Part shown: positions 45,550 to 54,752 of the stretch, piece by piece
Numbering within the stretch: the first letter of the stretch is position 1
How the letters are laid out: the number at the start of each line of letters is the position of its first letter
NCBI GenBank assembly: GCA_029959085.1
Contig: JARWIR010000003.1
Coordinates: 24,939,505-25,003,504 of the forward strand
Length of the DNA: 64,000 bases
Direction: 5' to 3'
DNA from: Nemophila menziesii
Lineage: Eukaryota; Streptophyta; Magnoliopsida; Boraginales; Hydrophyllaceae
Notes under the pieces: model-generated
The model's input: the letters and a program-made list of their open reading frames with translations, nothing else
Database searches by the model: none
Told to the model about the DNA's origin: nothing
Translations under genes and position numbers: made by a program

Positions 45550-48480
45550 ATGCGAAGAAGGCTATTCAAGGATCTAGAGCCAACACCTCCGATCCTTAGT
45601 AATCCAGAATCGTTGATCAGACTTGCGAACAGAAGAAGAAGAGAACGAGAAGCTTTAGAAGTAGAAGAATTAAGTAACAGAATGGAGAATATCATTATTC
45701 AAGGTCAACAGAATGGACAAGGCCAGTTAGATGCAAATGGCCAACCTTTAGCTCCAGGCGTTATTCCTCAAGTTCAACCACTAAATCCTAATCCTCCAGT
45801 CCAGATAGTGATGAATCATGATCCGTGGTTCACTAATGGCCCTCCAGAAGTTCCATTCCGCGCTCCAGCTATAGGAGTAGGTGCTCCAGATATTAATGTT
45901 CCGAGATTCCGTCCAGATTCGGGTATGCTAGCTCAGTTCCAAAACTTTGGAAATTTTCGCGGAAGACCATCGGAAGATCCTCTTAGAGCGGTACAAAAAT
46001 TTAAGCAGATATGTGATTCTTATATCACACAAGGGGTTTCAAGAGAACAGATGTATTTTGCTGCTTTCAAATTCTTTGTCATTGATGGAGCAAGTGAATG
46101 GCACGATACGCAAGATCCTACGAGGATTACTAATTGGGACCAATTAGAAATCGCTTTCTTTGACAGGTATTACCCAAGTAACATGAGGTTAGATGCTGAA
46201 CTAGAATTGACACAATTCCGTCAAGAGTATGAGGAAACTGTGGGTAGGAGTTGGACAAGATTTCAGATGTGTTTGCGTAAAGTTCCTAATCATGGCTTTT
46301 CAGAACAACAACAGTTAAAGATCTTTTATAGAGGCCTTGATGGAATTTCGAGAGAGAAGTTGGATACGCTATGTGGAGCAGGTTTTCTTCAAGTTCAACC
46401 CGCTCATGCCAAGATCATTTTAGAGAGAACAGTCAAGAATGAAGTTGGGTGGAGCTCAGTAAGAACACCAGTCAAGGGAGTAAATAATGTTGACATAGAA
46501 GAGAAATTTGCTACGTTTGAGAATAAGATCCAGAATACCATAGAGCAACAATTGAAGCAGCTTACTCTAGCTGTGAAAGAAGGATTTTCGGGTAAGAAAG
46601 TAGCTGTGCATGCTGCACAAGAGGTTTATATGTGTTCAATTTGTAAGGTAGATGATCATGATGAGGAAAGTTGTCCGAGTAATCAAGAATCAGTGATGTT
46701 CATGTCCAGCAGAGGTAATTTTAATTCGAGTGGTAATGGGTATCAGCCTAACAGAAACCATCCTGGGTTTCAATATTCGAATCCTAATGGGGCAGCCAAT
46801 CCTACACATACGTATCAGCCGCGCCCCCAAGGTGACAACTATAATCCTAGACCACACAATAACTATCAAGGAGGACAGAATCAAAATTATGTACAGAGAC
46901 AAGCTCCTCAGAATACTTATGATGAGAATTTGAACCAGAAAGCTTTACCTGCCCATCCACAAGAAGGAGCAAATACCCTTCAGAAAACAGTTGAAAGTTT
47001 AATCGCTCTACAAGCACAAGCAATGGAACGGCAGAACGCAGCGATGGAGCGTCAGGATGCAGCGATCGAACGTCAGAACGCAGCTATAGAAAGACAAAAT
47101 GCACTTGAAGCAAATATGAAGATGTTCCAAAATCAGCTGAGTCAAATCAATAAACAGCTCAATCAACGTCAGCAAGGACAACTTCCTAGTGATACTGAGA
47201 ATCCGTTACAAATCGAAGATTGTAAAGTTATTAATCTTAGAAGTGGTAAGAACCTTCCTCCACCTCCTTTTCCGGTTATGAAAGAAAAAGAAGTTAGAAA
47301 AGAAAAAGAGGTGGTGAATAAAGATAAAGAAGTTGAAGTAGAAGAAGTGGAGAAGCCTGTTGAGGTTCCGAAAAAGAAAGATGAGACTATAATCAATCGT
47401 CCACCCCCACCATTTCCATCGAGAGTTCAAAAGAAAGGTGATATGGGTGAGTATCAAAAATTCTTTAACAAAATAAGAGGTCTTAGCATAAATATTCCGT
47501 TGTTAGAAGCTATTCGAGATGTACCCAAGTATGCTAAGTTTCTAAAGAAAGCCCTCACTAACAAACGGCCATATTGTGATAATGAGATGATTGGTCTTCC
47601 TGAGGAATGTAGTGCTATTTGTCAAGGTAAATTACCTCCAAAGTTAGTTGATCCTGGGAGCTTTACAATTCCGATATCTATTGGTAATGAGTGGAAAGGA
47701 AAAGCGCTATGTGATTTGGGTGCAAGCATCAATTTGATGCCCAAATCAGTCTTTGATAAGCTTAATATTGAAGCAAGGCCCACTTCTATGGTTTTGCAAA
47801 TGGCGGATCGATCTCTTGCACATCCGGAAGGCCGAATCGAAGATGTCCTCGTTAAGGCAGGTACGTTAATTTTTCCCGCTGATTTCGTTATTCTTGATTA
47901 CGACGCGGATAGGAATGTCCCCATTATTTTGGGAAGACCATTCCTAGCCACGGGGCGTACCCTTATTGATGTAGAAAATGGAGAAATGATTATGAGGATC
48001 CAAGACGAGGAGGTGAAATTCAACGTGTTCAGACCTATGAAGTTTCCGGATTCCAAGGATGAATGTTTTCGTGTAGAAGTAATGGAACCGGTAAGAACAA
48101 AGCCAATTAGTGTTGTGGACACTTTAGGGGTGGAGGAGAAAGAGCTACGAAAGAAACCACCAATTAAAGCTCCTCCATACCCCAAGGATCCACAACTCAA
48201 TCATGCGAAGAAGAAAGAGAAAGCACGTGCCACGAAGGTTCCGAAGGAACCTAAGAAAGAGAGAAAGAAAAAGGGGTTCAAAGTAGGTGAAGAAGTAGCT
48301 ATGAAGAAACCGAACCCCCGCCCAAAGGTACGTGAATCAAAAAGTTCTTGGATAGGACCATTCATGGTCGCACAGATTATCTCAGACAAACTAGTGGGCA
48401 TAAAAGCGAAGGGATGCAAATTTCGACTTGCAAATATTGACAACCTCACTCACTGCTGGGGAGGTTATGTCAATGACTAA
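45550..48480 (+). CDS. Gag-protease polyprotein with integrase-tail-like C-terminus, element 2
   Basis: A 976-codon intact ORF from ATG in GGTGTATGCG to TAA at 48478-48480. Parts: a basic N-terminus; a gag capsid core around residues 115-290 (GASEWHDTQDPTRITNWDQL, FFDRYYPSNMRLDA, FYRGLDG); a CCHC knuckle with first Cys at residue 362 (CSICKVDDHDEESC); an Asn/Gln-rich linker; four MERQNAA-type heptads at residues 492-519 (coiled coil likely); an acidic-basic linker; and a retropepsin-like domain with active-site Asp722 (LCDLGASINLMP) and IILGRPFLATGRTLID. After residue about 855 comes a Lys-rich stretch, then FKVGEEVAM...SSWIGPFMVAQI, which resembles the integrase C-terminal SRW-x-GPF-x-V segment. 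The enzymatic pol core is missing in between, apparently by in-frame deletion. Confidence 0.92.
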   Translation: MRRRLFKDLEPTPPILSNPESLIRLANRRRREREALEVEELSNRMENIIIQGQQNGQGQLDANGQPLAPGVIPQVQPLNPNPPVQIVMNHDPWFTNGPPEVPFRAPAIGVGAPDINVPRFRPDSGMLAQFQNFGNFRGRPSEDPLRAVQKFKQICDSYITQGVSREQMYFAAFKFFVIDGASEWHDTQDPTRITNWDQLEIAFFDRYYPSNMRLDAELELTQFRQEYEETVGRSWTRFQMCLRKVPNHGFSEQQQLKIFYRGLDGISREKLDTLCGAGFLQVQPAHAKIILERTVKNEVGWSSVRTPVKGVNNVDIEEKFATFENKIQNTIEQQLKQLTLAVKEGFSGKKVAVHAAQEVYMCSICKVDDHDEESCPSNQESVMFMSSRGNFNSSGNGYQPNRNHPGFQYSNPNGAANPTHTYQPRPQGDNYNPRPHNNYQGGQNQNYVQRQAPQNTYDENLNQKALPAHPQEGANTLQKTVESLIALQAQAMERQNAAMERQDAAIERQNAAIERQNALEANMKMFQNQLSQINKQLNQRQQGQLPSDTENPLQIEDCKVINLRSGKNLPPPPFPVMKEKEVRKEKEVVNKDKEVEVEEVEKPVEVPKKKDETIINRPPPPFPSRVQKKGDMGEYQKFFNKIRGLSINIPLLEAIRDVPKYAKFLKKALTNKRPYCDNEMIGLPEECSAICQGKLPPKLVDPGSFTIPISIGNEWKGKALCDLGASINLMPKSVFDKLNIEARPTSMVLQMADRSLAHPEGRIEDVLVKAGTLIFPADFVILDYDADRNVPIILGRPFLATGRTLIDVENGEMIMRIQDEEVKFNVFRPMKFPDSKDECFRVEVMEPVRTKPISVVDTLGVEEKELRKKPPIKAPPYPKDPQLNHAKKKEKARATKVPKEPKKERKKKGFKVGEEVAMKKPNPRPKVRESKSSWIGPFMVAQIISDKLVGIKAKGCKFRLANIDNLTHCWGGYVND

Positions 48481-48715
48481 TGATTGAGGTAACCCGTCGA
48501 GCTTAACGACGTTAAACAAAAGCCAATTTCTTGTATAATAGCTGAGTTTTTAAATTTTTGCATTTTAGATTAGTTTGATTTTCGTAATTTTAGTGTTTAT
48601 TATTAAGAAATGAGGAAGGGTAGTTGTTTTTGATGATTTCAGGGGTAAAAAGGACTTGAGTTTGGGGTCGAATTGGCGAAAACAGAAGAAAAAGAGGTTG
48701 GATGTCCAGGAGAAT

Positions 48716-49133
48716 CCGGGTACCCGGTTTTGGAGCTGGTACCACCCTCTTCAAACGCAGCACGTGGCGTGTGGGGTTCGACAACAGCGTCGAAACCGGG
48801 TACCCGGTTTGCGAAATCCGGGAACCCGGTTTTGGTGCTGTAACAGTTGAAGAGTCTGACCCTGCGTGTTGGTGACCTGCGTTTTGGAGCGTTTTGATTC
48901 GCGCATCGACACAAATCCGGGTACCCGCATTTGGCGAAACCGGGTACCCGGTTTCGGAGCTGTAATTTTCCTCAAGTCTGGCCCAGCGTTTTCAGAGGTG
49001 GCGTTTTGGCGCGTTTTGACTCGCGCCATCGACAAAATCCGGGTACCCGCATTTGGCAAAACCGGGTACCCGGTTTCGGCGAGCAGAATTTCTGACCCTG
49101 CGTCTTGGAGTCCAGCGGTTTGGCGCGTCTCGA

Positions 49134-49201
<68 letters not shown>

Positions 49202-49273
49202 TATTTTTATTTTTTTCGCGCCGTCACAGCGACGCGGAACCGGGAACCCGGATTTTCGAAACCGGGAACCCGG
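48716..49273. repeat. GC-rich palindrome array with CCGGGTACCCGG core
   Basis: Nine cores: 48716, 48796, 48818, 48917, 48940, 49039, 49062, 49240 and 49262 (start positions). Six have the GTAC centre and three have GAAC; two end CCCGC instead of CCCGG. Several extend to AAACCGGGTACCCGGTTT; the longest perfect palindrome is 22 bp (48935-48956). Cores are paired at 22-23 bp, and the middle pairs sit in 120-127-bp imperfect tandem units (GCGTTTTGG, ATCGAC, AAATCC). Another pair is at 50832/50854. Frames read through this region on both strands are a by-product of the palindromes. Confidence 0.9.
49137..49198. repeat. A62 homopolymer
   Basis: An uninterrupted run of about 62 A within the palindrome array. 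Length could be affected by assembly error. Confidence 0.9.
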
Positions 49274-49299
49274 TTTGCATCTGTGCCAGGTCCGTTTTT

Positions 49300-51510
49300 C
49301 AGCTTTTTAGCCCTATATTTTTACCTCCGTCCTTAACCCAGCCTCCACAAACACTCCCAAAACCCAGAATTTCATGAACATCATCAGCTACAACCACACA
49401 ATCCTCAAATCTTACTCTCTTTCACCACAAAAGCATACAATCAACTCATCTCCTATCCAAAATACGATAAAATTCCCACTTTTCTCCAATTGTTCTTTAT
49501 CCAAGCTTCAAATTAAATCCAATTCCCTCTTCTCCCACATCAATTAGCCTTTACCCATCTCATATTCCACCATAATCTTAAAGTCTTAAGCCTCAAAACA
49601 TCAAAGTTCTAAGCCTTAGCTTCTCACTATTTGAAGTTTTGAGTTTGGGGTGGAAAGAGATGCCTATCAAAACCGTTGTCATGTGTGCTTATCGAAGGAA
49701 TTATCCAAGAAATAACACTTTTGGTGCCGTTCAAGAACAAGCTCTTGGGATTCCTAATTCGCATTCAAACACAAGGTTACGATTGAAGCTAATCCGAAGG
49801 AGAGGAAAGTGATTGAGGAACCTGAAAGTGAGGAAGAAGATGATCCGATACTGAGTTGGAATCGAAAATCAAGGTGTTGAAAGAGAATCAGGATGCGATG
49901 ATTGATATTTTGGGAAACGTTACAAACAAGTTGAACTTTATTTGTTCAAAGAACAACTTATGATGTCTAGACGCGAGATAAAGTTCCTGGACGCAACACC
50001 GAAAACCAGCCTCGAGCTGGTTCAGATACGTTTTCTAATCCTTCTCATTTAGTGTATATTAGTTTATTTGCTTTATTGAGTCTTTTCGAGTCGTGGGGAC
50101 ACGACTCATTTTTGAGTTTGGGGTGGGGTTCGTTGCCTCATCCCAGTTTTTATGTGTTATTTGTTTTACTTGCTTTCAATAAAAGAATTTTCGGAGTTGC
50201 GTTTGACTATAGAGACTTTTAAATATCCCTTTAAGCATACTTTTGATGAATCAATGATAGTAAATAGTGAACTTTAGGGATTAACATAAAACGCACTTAC
50301 AATTGCATGCGAACATAGGTAATTAATAGGAAAAATTAATGAACAATGCAAATGAAGTAAGCTTGTACTCAAGGAATATGTTTGGTGTGTAGAACGTGAA
50401 ATCCTAATTAGTAGAGAACCCACCTAGATATGAACTAAAGACAAGCTATGTACTTAGGAAAATGATAGGGGCAGTTCTTTGTTAGCCAATTGTGCCTTTT
50501 TAACCTTCTATCCCTTGTATGAATTATTATCCGTCTTAGCCCACGTTGAGCCTTTAGCCTTTTCTTTGTAGCCACGATATAAACCATTATCCCTTAGATT
50601 GTTAGGCATGACCATATGACCCGCACTTGAATCACAATCCTGAGACATGTCTCGAGCTTGAGTTTGGGGTGGTGGGACCACATATGGGGACTTTAATGGG
50701 TTGGGATTGATGTGCTTTGTATTGTAGCACAAGTTGCAGATGATATATACTTGTAACCCTTTGCCGGGAATGAAGAAAATGAAAAAGAAAGAAAAAAAAA
50801 TGAAATTTTTTGAAAATCAATACAGTAGGATCCGGGGGCCCGGTTTCCAAAATCCGGGTACCCGGTTTTCCTCTGTACAAAAAAAAAAAGAAGAAAAAGA
50901 GAATAGAAAAGAAAAAGAAAAATATGAAAGAATAAAACATCCGGCAAAGTGGAATTCTTCTGAAAATCATCTAGTTTATAGTGGGTAGACATGGGACGCT
51001 AAATTGTTGCGTAATGGGTGAGTGAGAACATCTTTTTGAGCGTTAACTCAAGCTCGAGGACAATGTTGATGGTAAGTGAGGAGAGAGCCAAAAGCTCACT
51101 TCAAATTTACCAAATATACATCCATACCCGTCCTTAAGCCAATATTATAACCGTAAAGACCTCGTGATTCCTAAGTGCATAGTGAATTTATGATTCTGTT
51201 GATAGGGAATAGCCTAGGTGGAGCGTTCAAAGCGAGGTAGGATTAATGACCACCCTATAGCCATCATACAGAGATGAGTACAAGTGTAACCTTCAAGCAT
51301 TGCGACTTTAATTTTATGATTGAGATTACTTATGTTTGATGTTGCATGATTAGTGTATGTAGATGTTAGTTTCTAGAGTTTTCTATATGAGATTTATTTT
51401 GAGAATTGCTTTAGGGTTTATTTGCTAGCTTCTATGTGTTTATACGTGTACTTATACCCCTTTGTTTTGTTTTACTTTGTCGGGACGACAAAGGTTTGAG
51501 TTGGGGGTCT
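49300..51510. other. Non-coding 3' internal region of element 2
   Basis: No protein recognised; the env-like ORF of some Athila elements is absent. It holds the repeated polypurine-like 12-mers, a palindrome pair (50832-50865) and the terminal polypurine tract. Confidence 0.7.
50832..50865. repeat. Outlying palindrome pair
   Basis: CCGGGGGCCCGG (50832-50843) and CCGGGTACCCGG (50854-50865), again 22 bp apart, 1.57 kb downstream of the main array. Confidence 0.88.
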
Positions 51511-53058
51511 TGATGTCTCCCTAATTGTTCTTATTTTAGACCCTTAGGAGACATCATTTTTGGTGTTATTTTAATTAATTCGATAGACTTTTGGACTAAA
51601 TATGCAATATTTCGGATTTCCCTTTTTATTTCTAGCATTTTTGAATTATTAAACTTTTGCGCGTAATATTGGTATTTTTAGTGTAAAGTTTACAGGTTTT
51701 TAGATGTTAGCTAGGAAAGGAATCCGAAGATAAAGTCAAAGATTAAAAGATAGAGTCAAGACTTGAAGAGAAATCCCGAAGATATTATTTTTAGAGCTGA
51801 AAATCCATTTTTCCAGGCCCTTGATTGTTGTTTTCGAGGTACTTAAGAGCTGATTGAGCCGCTGACCTTTGAAGAGAAAACATTCCTTATCGAAGTACGG
51901 AACTTTAGCAACTGGAATGAGGTCAATCGGAGTTGTAACGCATCGGGAAAAGCAGTTTTAGTGAAGGCCTGTCATCAGTTACGGGATTTTGGGCTTAGAA
52001 AGTGGGCTTGGACATTTAATTAGGCTTTTATTTTCTGGTCCAAGCCCTAATCCGTTTTTCTTATTATAAAAGGAGGTCTGGACTTCTATTTTTCAGATAA
52101 TTCATTCTTTACAATTAAAAACACCAGAGAGAAGCAACAGAAGGAAGGAAGAAGAAGCTGCTAGAGCTGGAGTGGGTCTATAGCTCCGTTCTCAGTCATT
52201 CCAATTCCGAAAATTAGGTTTCTTTTATCTTTTAATTGTAATCAATTATGAATTCCATTTATTTTAATTTAGTTTTTCTTTTTAATATGAGCTAAACAAT
52301 TCATAGTGCTTGAGAACGCATAATGGGTTAATCCCAATTTGATTTCATTCTATACATTTGAATTTGGGATATTTATTATTTAAATCAAATTGGGTAAATT
52401 GTATTTTTCTTTAATTTGCATTTTAATTACTATTATTGACGTAATTAACCAATGATAGGATTTAGTATCTAGGCTATTCCAATTAGTGGCGATTGGATCA
52501 CCTTGACGGGGGGTTTAGGTACCGAACTAGTTAATGAATGTAGGTTAGAAATTATTGACTCTGACGAGCTTAATTAAACCTATGGCCTATTGGGTAATGA
52601 ACATTTTAACACTTGAGAGTGGACTATAATCGCCCTGACGGGGTTTGTAGCATTTGATAGTTGCTCCTTAGTCCACCCTGACGGGGGTAAGGAGATTATA
52701 GAATCCCGACCAATACCAATTTACAAATTTGTCCCTTAAACAATGTATGAAATGAATGATAGTTAGGAAAACCCTTGTGTCTCTCAAGTACTACTTGCTC
52801 ATACTTGCGTTTTAGCTTTTTACTTGCATTATTATTTTGTCTTTCATTTATTTAGTAATAAATCACAAAACCAAAACAAACAATTTATCCTCTTTTATTT
52901 TCATAAGTGCATCAATCACTATTTGCATAGACATTGTGATCAACCATCCGTCCTTGGAACGAATCTGATTATCAGAATTACTACTTGGGACAACCGTACA
53001 CTTGCGGTTGTGGTTCGATTATTATTTGCATTTATTTAGAACACACAAAGGACCACCA
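51511..53058 (+). repeat. 3' LTR of Athila-like element 2
   Basis: 1548 bp, same ends and apparently the same sequence as the 5' LTR; followed by the duplicated AATAT. Confidence 0.93.
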
Positions 53059-53063
53059 AATAT

Positions 53064-54672
53064 CCTCACCAAAATTCCATGGTGGACTCGGTATTAAAAA
53101 TCTGGAAGTCTTTAATTTGTCTTTATTAGCTAAACAGGCATGGTCCATCCTTAATAATCCTGATTCTCTAGTATACCTTGTCCTTAAAGGCCTTTATTTC
53201 AATGAAAAAGACTTCCTTAATTCCCCTAAGATTCGTGTGCATCTTGGACCTGGAATAGCATGGTTAAGGGTCGAGAAGTATTGAAAAATCACATTATTAA
53301 ACCCATAGGAGATGGGCATTACACATCCATTTGGGAAGACAACTGGGCTGGTTCTTATCTCCCTAAACCTCCTCACTATAGTGAAGAGCCAACTTTCCCC
53401 AAATTTGTAGCTGATTTGATAAACACTAATACAAAATCTTGGAAGGTTGATATGTTAAATTCCCTGTTTCCCCCCGAAATAACTAAGAAGATTACTGAGC
53501 TCAATATACCATGGACTGATGGGCCTATAAATTATATCTGGCCCTATACTAACCATGGTATATATACCAGTAAATCTGGTTATTCACACGAGATAGAGAA
53601 TTATATCCCTCCCCCTACTCATCCAACTCCTTCCTTATTCCCCAACCATGACCTTCTTTCACTCAGTTGGACTTCTAAAGCTCCCTCCAAATTTAAATTC
53701 TTCTTTTGGAGGGTTATTCTTAATGCACTCTCAACTGAAAGAAACAGATTTGTTAGAAATTGCTTTAGTTCTGATTTGTGTAAAATCTGTCTAAAGGAGG
53801 AAGAAAACATAGAACATCTGTTTTTAAGATGTGATTAGGTTAGGAGAATGTGGTGTTTATCTCCTCTACATTGTAGTGTCGATCCATCCTCTATGGCTGG
53901 TCTTAATTGTTGGGTTGGTAATTTAATTGAGCAAGGCCAGAATAAAAAAGAAAAATCTAATATCCTTCTCACCATTATAGCCTGCCTTTGGACCATATGG
54001 ATAATGCGAAATAAGAAAGTTATTGAAGATGTCCCTATTAATTTTGATACAGGATTAACTCTTATGAACTTAAATTGCAGGGATATCTTTTGTGCTAATG
54101 AAGAAGAACAGGATAGTAATCAAATCCCTCATCAGCCACATCTGCCAACATGGAAGTCCTTATCCCTGTTTTGGATCAATCCTCCCTCTAATGAAATAAA
54201 AATCAATGTGGATGCCTCGTTTATTCCTGGAAAAGCATTCTCAGCCGCAGTTGCTCGTAATAGTGCAGGTGATGTAGTAACTGGCTTTGCCATGTCTTCT
54301 ACAGCCTGCTCTAGTTTTGAAGCTGAAGCAATGGCGCTACGAAGTTCTCTTCTATTTGCTATTGAACAAGTTCCTTCATGCACCAGTATTGAATCTGATG
54401 CAGAAGCAGTTCTTCAAGCCGTGCATTCTTCAAGCGCGTCCTGCCATTGGAAGGTTAGGCCTATCCTTGAAGATATTAGAAGCATGACTAAAGCCCACCC
54501 CCAGATTTTGATTCGTGGGATACGAAGAAGTGCTAACAAAGCAGCTGATTGGATTGTGAAGGCTTATTCTAGGAATTTATTATCAGTTAATTGGTTTTGT
54601 GTTTTACCGAATGTTTTTGCTTCTATTATCTGTAATGATGCTATGGTTTTTGACTCTGCTGGAGTAGGTTGA
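53064..54672 (+). pseudogene. LINE ORF2 3' part: zf-RVT linker and RNase H
   Basis: This continues the ORF2 interrupted at 43866. KFHGGLGIKNLEVFNLSLLAKQ, a frameshift near 53262, IIKPIGDGHYTSIWEDNW and WTSKAPSKFKFFFWRVILN with CKICLKEEENIEHLF form the zinc-binding RT-linker region. A TAG at 53836-53838 stands where CDWVRRMW would be expected (Trp to stop). The RNase H domain then runs in the same frame to TGA at 54670-54672: INVDASF, FEAEAMAL, ESDAEAVLQAV and ANKAADW supply the D-E-D-D acidic set. A 3' UTR of about 50 bp and a short poly(A) end the LINE. Confidence 0.88.
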
Positions 54673-54752
54673 CTACTCTATGCCTTTTGATCCCTTTTAA
54701 TATAAGTTAATTTGACTAAAAAAAAAGTAAAAAGTTCGAGAGCTATAGAGAT

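Larger units (their letters stand above)
48656..50669 (+). repeat. Four dispersed polypurine-tract-like 12-mers
   Basis: TTGAGTTTGGGG occurs identically at 48656-48667, 49639-49650, 50112-50123 and 50658-50669. The probable functional polypurine tract TTGAGTTGGGGG is at 51496-51507, four bases before the 3' LTR. Confidence 0.8.
43867..53058 (+). mobile_element. Complete, young, non-autonomous Athila-like Ty3/gypsy element 2, TSD AATAT
   Basis: A 9192-bp element flanked by AATAT at 43862-43866 and 53059-53063; removing it rejoins the LINE reading frame region. Both LTRs are 1548 bp and I found no difference between them by eye, so insertion is recent. Internal order: tRNA-Asp-type primer site, one 976-codon gag-protease ORF, a palindrome array, A62, a non-coding stretch with repeated polypurine-like 12-mers, and the 3' LTR. 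RT, RNase H and the integrase core are absent, so mobilisation must be in trans. Confidence 0.93.
34838..54724 (+). mobile_element. Full-length L1-type LINE split by two LTR retrotransposons, 13-bp TSD
   Basis: AAGTAAAAAGTTC occurs at 34825-34837 and 54725-54737, immediately flanking the composite. The LINE itself comprises 34838-34842 plus 39009-43866 plus 53059-54724 (about 6.5 kb once the LTR elements and one copy of each TSD are removed). It has a 5' UTR, ORF1, ORF2 (endonuclease, RT, RNase H) and TTTGACTAAAAAAAAA as 3' end. ORF1 and ORF2 overlap at ATGA (41292-41295). A few indels and nonsense changes make it inactive. Confidence 0.9.

Noticed and set aside
48639..49140. Overlapping open frames on both strands with NPGTRFW / NRVPGF peptide repeats
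   Set aside because: They arise because the CCGGGTACCCGG palindromes are free of stops in both directions; composition and double-strand openness argue against coding.
48716..49273. CRISPR-like array
   Set aside because: Palindrome spacing is regular, but this is plant retrotransposon DNA with related, not unique, spacers and no cas genes.
49053..49377. Lys-rich open frames over the A62 run
   Set aside because: Pure consequence of the homopolymer.
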